Shown here piece by piece: positions 29,935 through 40,428 of a DNA stretch of 64,000 nucleotides; within the stretch, counting starts at the first letter, position 1; every line of letters begins with the position of its first letter. Position numbers and translations under genes: made by a program. The DNA comes from Pararge aegeria (taxonomy: Eukaryota > Arthropoda > Insecta > Lepidoptera > Nymphalidae), in the NCBI RefSeq assembly GCF_905163445.1, contig NC_053201.1, positions 4,536,001-4,600,000 of the forward strand, in the 5' to 3' direction. The notes under the pieces were generated by a model, which searched no databases, was not told the origin of the DNA, and worked only from the letters and a program-made list of their open reading frames with translations.

Positions 29935-30035
29935 TATTATTATTGCTCCGATTAATTCGGGGTGTGCCGGAGATCGAATGCTTCCCTCCAGAAGCAAAGT
30001 CGAAGTCTTAACCACTGTGCTATCACCGAAATACA
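29935..30035 (-). repeat. SINE-C-like head
   Basis: GGGTGTGCCGGAGATCGAAT, GCAAAGTCGAAGTCTTAACC and ACTGTGCTATCACCGAAAT give a reversed tRNA-like head with a poor B box. Confidence 0.5.
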
Positions 30036-30052
30036 ACTACTACCTTTACTTA

Positions 30053-30200
30053 GAAATTCAAAATTCAAAGTTCATTTATTTCAAGTAGACCTCTTATTAA
30101 GCAGTTTTGAAACGTCAAGTCAGTCTGTTTGTAGTGACTACCACCGGTTCAGAAGGCAGATTCCACAGAGAAGAGCCGGCAAGAAACTCAGAAGAAAATA
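30053..30200 (-). mobile_element. LINE-2 family 3' end
   Basis: GAAATTCAAAATTCAAAGTT, CATTTATTTCAAGTAGACCT, GAAACGTCAAGTCAGTCTGT and GCCGGCAAGAAACTCAGAAG on the plus strand; truncated just after the last block. Confidence 0.75.
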
Positions 30201-31974
30201 GAAAGGAAGTAACACCCTATTATCGCTTCCCACTCTACAAGTATCCACTCATACAAACAACCTCCAATCGGTAACTATTTGAAAATAAACTGACAAATTC
30301 ACACGAATCGAAAGGCGCACAATAATTGTACCAATAATCATAGTTGTTACCAGTATGACTCACAGCTTGTTTACACGGCCATACAATTATATACCTTAAT
30401 GCTATGTTTACAAAGTCCAATTTGCAACGGTGCTGCTATTTATATAAAGACACATCCTGAGAGATTAACTTACAAAGCAGAGCGGCTATCTATTCTATGA
30501 TAATCTTGTAAATGTTTACATATATCTGGATAATTAACCTTTTCTAAGGGCACAATCTACAGGACGTACACGACCTATCTTTTTTCTCAGTAAGTGTTTT
30601 GTCTTATTAATGTGGGAAATGAAGAGGATATTAAAAACTATTTAATATAACAATGGATTTAATTACAATAGTTTATCTCAAAAATAGTTTATCTAGAACA
30701 ATAAACTAGCAAATCATTTGATGATATTATCAGGATAAGTCGGATGTGTTTGAAGAAATCCACTGAGATTTTGTAATAAACCCCTTTAATACAGTTATAA
30801 ATAAAGAAGTCGAAAGAAAGAAGTAAGGGGTTACCAAATAATGTTTAAGATCATGGAGAATAGTTACACTAGTAGGGTTAAGAGTTTGTAGAAAATTATT
30901 TCATTTCTCCTAACAATATCCAATAATATTCATAAATTTGGTGTCTTGATTTTAATATGTATGTACTTTTATTTTACTTTGATCTTAAGATGAGATAGGC
31001 ACTGCTTATATTTCTTAATCTCACGTAAAATATCAAAAATTCTACTCAATTGCCTCTGCTAGATGATAATTTAAATATTTGGCTTATTTCACTGTCGTTT
31101 ACATAATAGTGAAATATAGCCAAGAAGCATCTTTTGCTTGAATAAATTTAGCATAATGTGCTTCTTAAGCCGCTAAAAAATAAAGTTTAAATATCTTAGT
31201 CACCACTTCACTAATACCGATGAAAATAAACTTTAATACGATAGACAGTAGGTTGAACTTCAGTTTTTTTAAGTTACTAAGTAAGTAAGTAAGTGTAGTA
31301 CAATAACGGTATAAAGTTATATTCACACGAAAACACAGTGACACTTCCCAGTATTTTTCGGTATAATCTGTAATTTGGTGCTATGTGTCAAAGATCGCGG
31401 GAGATCGTTAGAAATTTTATTATTTCTAACAGATTTTTGGCATTTTCTTGTGTGCTCGAAAAATTAAATATTAATTTAACGATCTTCACAGTAAAATGTA
31501 TCCCACATCTTTTAAAATATTCAAAGGTCAAAGCAATATGGAAAAACTTTCGACAATATATTTATATATTTGTCTGTTCGTTTGTTGTTTGTTTATGGTA
31601 TTTTTATTTTGAACTACTGCACCAATCTAGATACATCCTCATCAATAGCTGTTGAAGATTGTCGATACCCAAAATAACACGGTAAATTAATAAGTACTTC
31701 GCAGGACTTCGACACTGATTAATGATTAAATTGAAGAGAAAATACTGATCATAAATAGTTATATGGTTAGAAAAATAATGTATGAATAAGTAGTAGGTTA
31801 GTAAATACATGTAGAATACTAAAGCAATGTATAGTTTCGTATTAGTATACCTAAATATTTAATGTTAAGTACGTAATTATAGAACAATTGATGTTGAATG
31901 AATACTCTATGAATAATATATAAATAATTTATATCAATAAATGGCCTATATTATTAAGTTCATTATATACTCAT
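30201..31974. other. No recognised feature over 1.8 kb
   Basis: Uniformly AT-rich. A 90-codon plus-strand frame at 31383-31655 is leucine/phenylalanine/isoleucine-rich but has no recognised domain; AT-rich DNA favours such codons. No SINE head, TIR or LINE tail seen. Confidence 0.4.
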
Positions 31975-32119
31975 GATCAGAAAAACTCCAGTACGAGTTA
32001 TAAAAAACTTAAGGATAGACATTCTAAAAGTTATAAAAGCCTACCCTTAAGTATTTATAACTCGTACTGGAGATTTTCTTCATTTTATATCATCTGCATA
32101 TCCTTCATGCACGCCACTG
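31975..32119 (+). mobile_element. hAT-type MITE, left end lost
   Basis: CCAGTACGAGTTATAAAAAA and TTATAACTCGTACTGGAGAT are the inverted inner arms and ATGCACGCCACTG is the right terminus at 32119. The CAGTGGCG left end is missing. Confidence 0.7.
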
Positions 32120-32485
32120 CTTATGATATGTTCAAAGTTAAGTTAACATTCATTTAAGCTCCCTCTCTCTCTTTCTATATCGTTGTCTTTATCAGTATTG
32201 TCTTATGTCTCTATTATATTGTCTCCACTCTATTTTTATCGCTGTATCTGTATGTTTTGTTATCTCTGTTTTACTTTAACTCAAATAATGATAAGGAAAT
32301 GCGCTCGCTTGTAATATAATTAAACGCGGCATTGCCAGGGCAATACCACGCACTTCACTCGCTGACTCTGGAGCGAACGCATCTCCGATAAAACAACTAC
32401 ACCTTGTTTTTTTTTATTTTCGCCACTGGGTTGGACCCCCTTAACAATCCTCCACAATAGCCTATAACAGTTGTGCCCTTATTAT
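32120..32485. other. No recognised feature
   Basis: A pyrimidine-rich patch (32158-32260) and nothing else recognised. Confidence 0.35.
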
Positions 32486-32605
32486 CAGTGGCGCTACTAC
32501 ATGGTATGCATTACGCTGAAAGGCTATATAAAATTAAGAAAATCTTCCGTAGTCTTTTATAACTTGTACTGGAGATTTTTTCCATCTAATCTCATCTGCC
32601 CACTG
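32486..32605 (+). mobile_element. hAT-type MITE, mutated
   Basis: Starts CAGTGGCGCTACTACATGGT and ends CTCATCTGCCCACTG, with TATAACTTGTACTGGAGATT inside. Flanks do not give a matching 8-mer. Confidence 0.55.
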
Positions 32606-32606
32606 A

Positions 32607-32668
32607 TTGTCCCTGCCGGGGAATCGATCCCGGGTCACCCCGCTTAATAAACCACTGCGCGGGTAGCC
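32607..32668 (-). repeat. tRNA-like SINE head
   Basis: TCCCTGCCGGGGAATCGATC then CCGGGTCACCCCGC and CCACTGCGCGGGTAGCCATG on the plus strand. B-box-like core is present; the SINE body is absent because fold-back E sequence follows 180 bp later. Confidence 0.45.
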
Positions 32669-32852
32669 ATGCAATAAGCTTCACAATATGCGCGTTTTAG
32701 CGTGGATTAAAACTATTCAACAAACCAAACAGTTCAGTTAGCTTAACTCATTAGTATGTTATCGTGAACCGTCCGTTACAACTACGTTACATAAATAGAG
32801 ACTTGTCTATGGTTAGATTGTAATTATTTTAAAAGCAATATTTGAATATTTG

Positions 32853-33255
32853 ATAGAAACAGGCGTTACTTTGCGGAAATCCATGATATATTATAAAAAT
32901 TAAGCTTAATGTGCTATACTCTGCGAGTGGCAGGAGAATCTGTAGGGTGTAATTTATAATTTATTCAATCCTTATACTGCACACCAAACAGATCTTGAAG
33001 CTCTCAGAGGAACCGGAGCATCCTCAGGAGATGTTGACTTTACAATGAAAAATTATTAAGTACGGTTGTTTAACAATTATTCATTGTAAAGTCAACATCT
33101 CCTGAGGATGCTCCGGTTTCGGAGTGAAACGTACGTAGAGGGTACATTGCCGAAGATCTGTTTGGTGTGGAGTATAAGGATTGAAGAAATTATAAATTAC
33201 ACCATACAGATTCTCCTGCCACTCGCGGAGTATAGCAAATTAAGCTTAATTTTCG
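32853..33255. mobile_element. Fold-back family E, two-armed copy
   Basis: The left arm (32853-33052) and right arm (about 33073-33255) are inverted copies: AGATGTTGACTTTACAATGA opposes TCATTGTAAAGTCAACATCT, GAGCATCCTCAGGA opposes TCCTGAGGATGCTC, and TAAGCTTAAT recurs near both ends. The loop is GAAAAATTATTAAGTACGGT plus TGTTTAAC. The left arm has lost about 30 bp around 32995. Six related pieces lie between 23 and 57 kb. It has no coding capacity. Confidence 0.85.
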
Positions 33256-33359
33256 TAATTATTTTATTTGTATAATCTAGTTCAAGTATTAGTATGTAGT
33301 TATAAGTTTGTATTTTTTTTAATTATGCACAACCTGCAGTCTGTTATCCTTTTGTTTTC

Positions 33360-33480
33360 CTTATGCTAAGGTTGTCTAAGCGATAAGGCCGCCTTTTGCT
33401 GCTTCTGTCTGGGTTTTTTTTTTTATTCTTCTTGTGTATTTTTGTGTGCAAATAACTAATATAAAAAACTGTAAACTTGT
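33360..33480 (+). mobile_element. LINE 3' end, family K
   Basis: AAGGTTGTCTAAGCGATAAG, GCCGCCTTTTGCTGCTTCTG, a T-run and TTGTGTGCAAATAACTAATA. Same landmark order as 62906-63075. Confidence 0.6.
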
Positions 33481-33894
33481 TTGTTTACATTGGGTCCGCG
33501 GATAAATTGGCCGCACTATAGAGTGTTAGAACAGTAAGTCATAAATCGAATGCGCTCACGATAGCTTTGTATTGATAGTAAATGTATAGGTACGTAATCT
33601 ACACGCTGGTATTTTTAGACGCTCAAAACGGCCATAACGCTCGCCGGGCCGCAGTGGTAAAATAATATTCCATAATACATTATAATAGTCGCCATCCCGG
33701 GTAATGTTCCTAAGTATTGGAATTACAGGGCGGCGTCCGAGCTCTCGTATGGTGTATGGTACAGGTAACAAGCGACACTAACGTGAGATTACCTTGAAAA
33801 AAATGTTGTTGATTCCCTGTTAGGTATATAAGTTTCGCGTTAAGGTTAGTGTGAAACTTTTTTTTACATTCTGTGGTATTGACCCTTTTTATTT
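33481..33894. other. Unassigned, partly CG-rich
   Basis: 33610-33740 is CG-rich (ACGCTCGCCGGGCCGCAGTG) in AT-rich surroundings. A 71-codon minus-strand frame runs through it without a recognised motif. Confidence 0.4.
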
Positions 33895-34030
33895 TTTGTT
33901 ATTGTTTAGTTACGAGGATTCGGCGACGACGAAGATAAGGCTGGTTGAAAATCTGTGCTGTGCAGCTATACTGAGGCAGCGTTCTTTGTCATTGTCAATG
34001 GTAAAATAAAAAAAATATACTTTTGAATTT
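33895..34030 (+). mobile_element. LINE 3' UTR fragment, family G
   Basis: TGTTATTGTTTAGTTACGAG, GATTCGGCGACGACGAAGAT and CAGCTATACTGAGGCAGCG match 26684-26790; the (TTTC)n tail is not present. Confidence 0.55.
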
Positions 34031-34699
34031 GGACTATTTATCTTTTCTTTTCATTAAAAATGCAAATAAAAGTCATGATTCCAAAAATATTGATACAACT
34101 TGATAGTAAAGTACTTATTTCTAATCTCCTAAGTATAACCTATATCTGCTACTACAACGATAAACCAGTACATTTTGTTTAAACAAACGTCATCTTTAAC
34201 TTAAAACTATAGCTTCAACATTAATTAGACCAATATGAAACAACAAGTTATCAGATCTTAACTCAAGCATAGACTGGCCGATTATTGAGCCTGTATTTAC
34301 CTTCATATTGGTTTATTTACATGAGTATTATAAGAGTTCTCTAAATAATTAAAAATACAAATCGCTGCCGCTTATGAAATTGTATCACAAACGCACATCC
34401 GATCTCATCGGTGCGTTTGATTGGCTGCGGGTGGCGAAATTGTCCGACGATGATTCGATTCATTTCGATGACAGATTATTTTTCGAATTTCGATTTGAAA
34501 CCATTTTGATTCAAAGCCGAATCAATTTCCTGCCTAATATGGGAGAAAATAATGGTCGTTAAACAGTTTTTTTATATTTATATCCTCTTCTTTAGCTTTT
34601 TCTACATCTAGATACGTCGTCATGCTTTTGATTTTAAGTTCACCACTGTCAATTCTTTTTGACGACCTTCCTCATTGGAGACTGCTGTAGTTTTATTAG
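34031..34699. other. Unassigned; contains first of two 60-bp direct repeats
   Basis: 34475-34535 (TTTTTCGAATTTCGATTTGA, AGCCGAATCAATTTCCTGCC) recurs at 34877-34937. No gene recognised. Confidence 0.45.
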
Positions 34700-34855
34700 T
34701 GGGAAGTCCCAAGCGGAGGCAAAATTATAGTTTCTGCATTTTCTCTGTCTAGTCTGGTCAGGTGGGAGGCTTTGGGCGAGGCTCGTTACCAGCCTTCCGA
34801 CTGAGCCATGTCGCCAAGCAATTTAGCGTCCCGGTACGATGCCGTTTACAAATAA
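34700..34855 (+). repeat. SINE-B middle
   Basis: GCATTTTCTCTGTCTAGTCT, GGTCAGGTGGGAGGCTTTGG and GTCGCCAAGCAATTTAGCGT, then CCCGGTACGATGCCG. Head and 3' part absent. Confidence 0.65.
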
Positions 34856-34876
34856 TAAGTTGTCATAACTGCAGCA

Positions 34877-34937
34877 GGTATTTTTCGAATTTCGATTTGA
34901 AACTATTTCGTTTCGAAGCCGAATCCATTTCCTGCTT
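34877..34937 (+). repeat. Second 60-bp direct repeat
   Basis: TATTTTTCGAATTTCGATTT followed by GAAACTATTTCGTTTCGAAG and CCGAATCCATTTCCTGC matches 34475-34535 with few differences. The gap between the two contains a SINE-B piece. Confidence 0.65.
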
Positions 34938-35255
34938 CATCATATCAACCCATTACCAGCCCACTACAGGGCACGGGTCTCCTCCCACAATGATAAGGGG
35001 TTAAGGCCATAGTCCACCACGCTAGCCCAAAGCGGATTAGTGGATTCCACCTTTGAACATTAAGAACATTATGTAGAACTCTCAGGCATACAAGTTTCCT
35101 CACGATGTTTTCCTTCACCGTCGAAGCAAGTGATATTTTTAATTACTCAAAACGCACATAACTTAAAAAAGTTACATGTGCATGCTGCAGTTCGAACTCG
35201 GCCTCCCGAAAGTGAAGTCGAGCTCCTACGCACTGCGCTATCACCCTTCCGAGCT
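34938..35255 (-). repeat. SINE-C copy, full length
   Basis: TCATCATATCAACCCATTAC, CCCACAATGATAAGGGGTTA, CTCAGGCATACAAGTTTCCT, AATTACTCAAAACGCACATA, CAGTTCGAACTCGGCCTCCC and CACTGCGCTATCACCC on the plus strand; the most complete SINE-C here. Confidence 0.85.
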
Positions 35256-35469
35256 TAAAAATATTTCGTTAAAATAGGTAATATAAATGGGCACTAATTA
35301 TAATTTTTGAACTGTTAATTATTTTTGCATAGTGGTTCGCAAAATGTGACCACTGGTCATCGGAAGAACAAAAAACAAAACAGAAGCGACTACAAGCGAC
35401 ACCAAACATGTCTTTAAATGGATTTTTAATATAAATTTCGATACGTTTTATCTGTTACAAATCGACGAA

Positions 35470-36485
35470 AACGCCACTTAAGGCGGGTCTTGAAAAGACT
35501 TATTAAAAGGGTAGCCATGTATAATACTTTAAGGGATAAGATCCAAAACGAAGTGCCAAGAACTAAAATAACTGACATAGCCCTTTGGGCTAGCATACTA
35601 AAGTGGCAGTGGGCTGCTCACGTTTGTCGGAGGACCGATGGATGATGGAGTCGAAAGGTCCTCGAGTGGAAACCGCATAACAGAGCGGAAAACGGAGTGT
35701 CGGGCGCCCTCCAACTAGGTGGAGCGAAGACCTTCGAAAAATTATATAGACCTTCGGGCTAGGATACTAAAGTGGCCGTGGGCTGCTTACGTTTGTCGCA
35801 GGACCGATGGATGATGGAGTCGAAAGGTCTTCGAGTGGAAACTGCATAACAGAGCGGAAAACGGAGTGTCGGGCGCCCTCCAACTAGTTGGAGCGAAGAC
35901 CTCCGAAAAATTACATAGACCTTCGGGCTAGGATACTAAAGTGGCAGTGGGCTGCTCACGTTTGTCGGAGGACCGATGGATGATGGAGTCGAAAGGTCCT
36001 CGAGCGGAAACCGCATAACAGAGCGGAAAACGGAGTGTCGGGCGCCCTCCAACGAGGTGGAGCGAAGACCTTCGAAAAATTATATAGACCTTCGGGCTAG
36101 CATACTAAAGTGACAGTGGGCTGGTCACGTTTGTCGGAGGACCGATGGATGATGGAGTCGAAAGGTCCTCGAGCGGAAACCGCATAACAGAGCAAAAAAC
36201 GGAGTGTCGGGCGCCCTCCAACTAGTTGCAGCGAAGACCTCCGAAAAATTACATAGACCTTCGGGCTAGGATACTAAAGTGGCAGTGGGCTGCTCACGTT
36301 TGTCGGAGGACCGATGGATTATGGAGTCGAAGTTTGAGGTGTCCTCAGTGGAGACCGCATGTCGGAAAATGGAGTGTCGGGCGCCTCCCGACTAGGTAGA
36401 AGCCGAAAATAGGGAAAGTATTCGCTGCTTGAAAGAGGCCTATGTCCAGCAGTGGACGCACATTGGCCGATATTGATAATAATGA
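35470..36485 (+). pseudogene. RTE fragment with a 169-bp tandem array
   Basis: 35477-35660 reads KRLIKRVAMYNTLRDKIQNE, PRTKITDIA and LKWQWAAHVCRRTDGWWSRK, the RTE region following the reverse transcriptase. The stretch GGGCTAG...CATAGACCTTC is repeated: GGGC starts at 35587, 35756, 35925, 36094 and 36263, exactly 169 bp apart. Because 169 is not a multiple of three, each copy shifts frame and the array cannot encode a long protein. After the fifth, altered unit the normal RTE end resumes (CTATGTCCAGCAGTGGACGC) and finishes in GATAATAATGATG at 36485. The four junctions alternate between two sequence types (see findings). Confidence 0.9.
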
Positions 36486-37669
36486 TGTATACTATGTCCA
36501 GATCTAGGACAGTTATTGTTACTTAAGAGGTAGTTACTTTAATTCCTTAACAATAAGGTTGACAATCAATATGAGCTTAGCAAATGCTCGTTAGCTATGC
36601 GAGTGCCTGGCAAAACGGTACGAACTTGCAGAGGAAGATAAAACTCTGTCTCCACTTTTCTCACTTGATTCGTTACGTACGCATTATGCTCGAAATGCTC
36701 CAACATTTCGCGCATTCTCGTTGCTTGATAATCTGATTGTTCAGCACCAACCAATTGACATTTTTAATAAAATTTAGAAGAGTTCATAAATTATATTCCG
36801 ATAAAATAACTAATAAGAAAAAAAAAATTTTGTAACTGACTTAGTATAAGTTTTGGCTAGCTGTAAGTATACTTAGGATATAAATAACTAAATTTATAAA
36901 TACAATATATTTAAAGGTCAATCGGTCGGTCTTTAACTATTGACCAATTTGAATAAAGAACTTTGGTTTCACAAGTTTTCCCTGAGGTTATTAATTTTAG
37001 AGAGTGCAAAGTTGTCATGAACAAAACCATAACATCAGCTCTATTTAGATTTAAAGTCAAACGAGGTAAATGTTTACTAAAGCAACGACAAAAAGATTAT
37101 GTTCCTAGATAATATCACAAAAACATCATACGCACACACATACACGTGAAATCTAGCCATTACTTTTTTTTTTTTAATTACGTTTGTTCAAAAACTACTA
37201 CTGTTGTTAACCTTTTGGGCCTTTTTAATAAACGTGACATAACGTTGAAATAGTTACGCGGTGCTTTACCACGCTGTGACATTTGGAATTACTTCTTAGT
37301 TTTCTGATTTCTGTATTTTTATGTGTGAACAGTACAATAATATTAGCGTATTATTTCATTTGTTTATGAGTTTTTGTGCTTTATTGGATTGGGACATACC
37401 AACTAAAGCCGAGAACCTGGCCATCCTACTTATTACCATCACAATCTGGCCGCATAAAGTTAAGATTGTAGTAATTAACTATAGACCCTGTTCGTTTATA
37501 CCACAGATAACAAACAGATAAATAAGGAAATCTGATACATATAGAACCTCTTTAGATATTCAAATAGTAACAAGGGGTTACTTAGCGCGCGAGTAAATTA
37601 TAACATTCATTTTCAACTGACTTCCGAAAGACTTGGTTAACTTAAAAATTCGACGTGATATTTTGCAAA
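36486..37669. other. No recognised feature
   Basis: AT-rich; a (T)n run at 37165. No gene-like frame; short ORFs at 36566 and 37321 have no motif. Confidence 0.4.
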
Positions 37670-38325
37670 GGTAACGTATATATTTAATCAGATGATGAAA
37701 ATCATAATATATATACATTACGCTTCACGTTGTTTGCGTGTCCGTTTAGGAGTCCGCGATGGACTCCTAAACTACTTAACCGAGTTTAATCAAATTTACA
37801 CACCTTGTGCAATTTGATCTAACTTGAAAGATAGTATAGCTTTTATCCCTAAATTAAGCTTAGTTCCTTTAGGAGACGGGATGAAATCGTTTGACGATTT
37901 CACATCATAAAGGAGCTGAGACCGATGCTGATTTTATATCAAACATCCAAAGTCGGGCATCGATCCATTTACTGACTTCGTTCAACGTTGCTTACCTATA
38001 CTAAGCCAAATTATTTGCAGTCATTTGTCATAGAGAATTAAAATAATAATAGGTATGGTGAAACTAGACTAGCTCCCATGGGGATTGGTATTGTTTACGT
38101 GATAAAAGGTTTCAAATTTTTGGAGCAAAAAGTCTAAAATAGATATAATAGCATACAGCTCAGTTTGTTGAAATATGTTGAAAGAAGTAGCATCGCTATC
38201 TTTCCTATCTAACGTACCTACTGTATCAATAATCTACAAACACTTTTTGTTATAAGCTGATTTATCGGGGAAGATTTTCCAGATTGCGTCCCGTTGTATT
38301 TGCGGGTGAAGCCGCAGGGCACAGT
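37670..38325 (+). mobile_element. Helitron-like element, diverged
   Basis: Shares with 54652-55033 the blocks ATCCCTAAATTAAGCTTAGT then TCCTTTAGGAGACGGGATGA, CGTTTGACGATTTCACATCA and AAAGGAGCTGAGAC, and ends with TGCGGGTGAAGCCGCAGGGC. Several insertions or deletions make it longer than the 382-bp copy. A local palindrome AGGAGTCCGCGATGGACTCC lies at 37749. Confidence 0.6.
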
Positions 38326-38392
38326 TACCGTTTAATATAAATAACATGTCATGGTGTTTGTCTCAAATGAACTTCGAAAGGGAAGTACTTTT

Positions 38393-38574
38393 CCCAAAGT
38401 AAGCGTAGCTTGTGTTATGGGTACTAAGATAACTGATATATAACTTTATGAATATTATTCATAAATACTTATAAAATACAAATAAACACTCAGACACTAA
38501 AAAACAGTTGTGGGAATCAAACCCACGGCGTTAGACTCAGAAAGCAGGGTCGCTGCCCACTGCGCCAATCGGCC
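38393..38574 (-). repeat. SINE-A copy, 3' tail shortened
   Basis: Plus strand AGTAAGCGTAGCTTGTGTTA, GGGTACTAAGATAACTGATA, ACAGTTGTGGGAATCAAACC and CACTGCGCCAATCGGCC. The TCGTCGTA-type tail and part of the body are missing. Confidence 0.8.
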
Positions 38575-38789
38575 TTCGACTGTATATAACCTACTATCCA
38601 ACAAACCGCGAACGCGGTCGCGTGAAAAAAAGACGACAAATCCTTCGGACTACCGCCTGCCGGTATAGCTGTGGTGTCGATAAGTTACATTCGGATTCAC
38701 GCTGGGAACTTCGCTGTTTGTTTGTTTGTACCCAATTTATTTCAATACAAGTAAAGTATTTTTTTCATACAGAAAAAATGCCAGTCCAT

Positions 38790-39305
38790 TTCACTACAAG
38801 TTAGCCCCTGACTGTTATCTCACCTGGTCAAGTGATGATGCAGTCTAACATTGTAGCGGGCTAACCTGTTAGGGAGTATGGTAGTACCCCTAATAGGTTT
38901 CTACGCGACATCGCACCGGAACACTAAATCGCTTATCGGCACGTCTTGGTGGGTAGGGTGGTAACTAGCCACGGCCAAATACTCCCACCACACCAGCAGT
39001 GGCGTGCATAGAGGGTCTACACAGGGTATGCAGATGATATAAAATTGAATAAAATAGTACGAGTTATAAAAAACTTAAGGATAGGCATTGTAAGAGTTAT
39101 AAAAATCCTACCCCTGAGTATTTATAACTCGTACTGGAGATTTTCTTCATTTTATACCATCTGCAAACTCTCTATGCACGCCACTGCAGACCAGACCCCA
39201 GAATTGCCCCTGCCGCGAATCGAATCTGGGACCTTCTACTTAAATTCACAGCGCTCACCGTTGCGCCAGGTGGTTCGTAATTGCACGGAGGGAGATTTCA
39301 GGTAA
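38790..39305 (-). repeat. SINE-B copy interrupted by a hAT MITE
   Basis: 38790-38996 is reversed SINE-B (ACTACAAGTTAGCCCCTGAC, GTAGCGGGCTAACCTGTTAG, GACATCGCACCGGAACACTA). 39187-39305 completes it (GAATTGCCCCTGCCGCGAAT, TTCACAGCGCTCACCGTTGC). The inserted MITE falls in the CACACCAG stretch. Confidence 0.85.
38997..39186 (+). mobile_element. hAT-type MITE inside SINE-B
   Basis: Ends CAGTGGCGTGCATAGAGGGT and TCTATGCACGCCACTG. Flanks CACACCAG (38989-38996) and CAGACCAG (39187-39194) match at 7 of 8. Inner arms TACGAGTTATAAAAAAC and TATTTATAACTCGTACTGGA are inverted. Confidence 0.85.
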
Positions 39306-39595
39306 GAGCTAACTTATGCAATAAAAAAAATATTATGTACGTAGTAGCAATAACACAGAATCCACCTTAAGAATAATTTGTGAATGAATCGTTATCAGGT
39401 ATTCCCTGGATTTATAAGCGTTGTATCGTTTAATTAATGGCTCAATTCGTTTTGCTGTATCGATTTTGTTTGAGTTAATGAAAGTATATCGTCGAGATAA
39501 CAACCCCACTGCTTCACCGAACGATAACTCGGTTTCCATGGCAGTTTAACCACTTACTTCGGCACATTTTAGTGTTTTTATATATATTTTTGATG

Positions 39596-40428
39596 TAATA
39601 CTTCTTTAGTAGCGTTAGGAAGAAATAATGCGGTAAATTTACGATGTAACGAAATGCGCGCGCACATGGTTACAAAAAACCGGCACCCAGAAGTTAGCTC
39701 TAAGGTTTGACAGTGTACACTTTCAATTGTCAAAATTTGCGGTCTCATTCCGGTTATTTAATGGTTTCATTTGTGCAAAAATCTCATCTTTTAATGCTCA
39801 GTGAAACTTGGCCCGATATTGAAATAACTTGATAATGCGTTACAACAAAACTTTCATTCAATTAAATACTTTTTTATTACTCATGCGGGATAAGTAGTAT
39901 CTCAGTACTCGCTATTGCGGTTGAAAAAGAGCTGCTTGCTCATTTTAAAACGACGCGTGAGTTTTTTCGTAAATGAAACTGTTATCTGTTACAAGTTTAC
40001 TTGGCGCACGCAAATTATCCTTGTCGCACGCAAAATGACTGTAAAAACTGCTAAAATAAAAATAAATAACAAAAAAAGAACACAATCTAACTGTCAATAT
40101 AAAAGAAGTGAGGTTGACATTGCAAAGTGTATAGTTTTATTTAATTTGTATTTATTGTTTGAAGTATATTTGTTTCTTTTTTTTAAACTTTTCATCCGTT
40201 TGTTGGGACTTGGGATTTTGTGCCCACATATATCTCCGCATTTGTAATAAAAAATAGTATAAGCAACCCGTGCGATGTTGTCGATTGCTCACTCGACAAC
40301 TTATCGCACTTGTTGCACAATATACTATTTTTTCTATTGTTAGTATCGTGCCCTCTACAAAGGTAGAATAAGGCGTAAGATAAAATTATTGAAAAGATTT
40401 TTATCTTGTTACGCCAAAGAGGTATAAC
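39596..40428 (-). mobile_element. TIR element family F, long copy
   Basis: Inverted relative to 10636 and 21584. Left part shares AATGCGCGCGCACATGG, CACCCAGAAGTTAGCTC and CAAAAATCTCATCTTTTAAT; right part shares TTTCTATTGTTAGTATCG and ends CGCCAAAGAGGTATAAC. About 455 bp (39877-40332) is present here but absent from both short copies. That segment holds a 110-codon plus-strand frame (39915-40247) without recognised motif. Confidence 0.7.
40249..40333. repeat. Hairpin inside long family F copy
   Basis: AAAAAATAGTATA opposes TATACTATTTTTT, GCAAC opposes GTTGC, GTGCGAT opposes ATCGCAC and GTTGTCGA opposes TCGACAAC. The stem spans about 85 bases with small bulges. Confidence 0.8.

Noticed and set aside
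29765..30088. 107-codon plus-strand frame
   Set aside because: Spans a SINE-C head, AT-rich DNA and another SINE head; no conserved domain.
31383..31655. 90-codon frame as a membrane protein
   Set aside because: Leu/Phe/Ile richness is expected from AT-rich codons; no signal, motif or splice context supports it.
35587..36420. CRISPR-like or gene-family tandem array
   Set aside because: Units are directly adjacent with no spacers, each 169 bp and derived from an RTE coding fragment.
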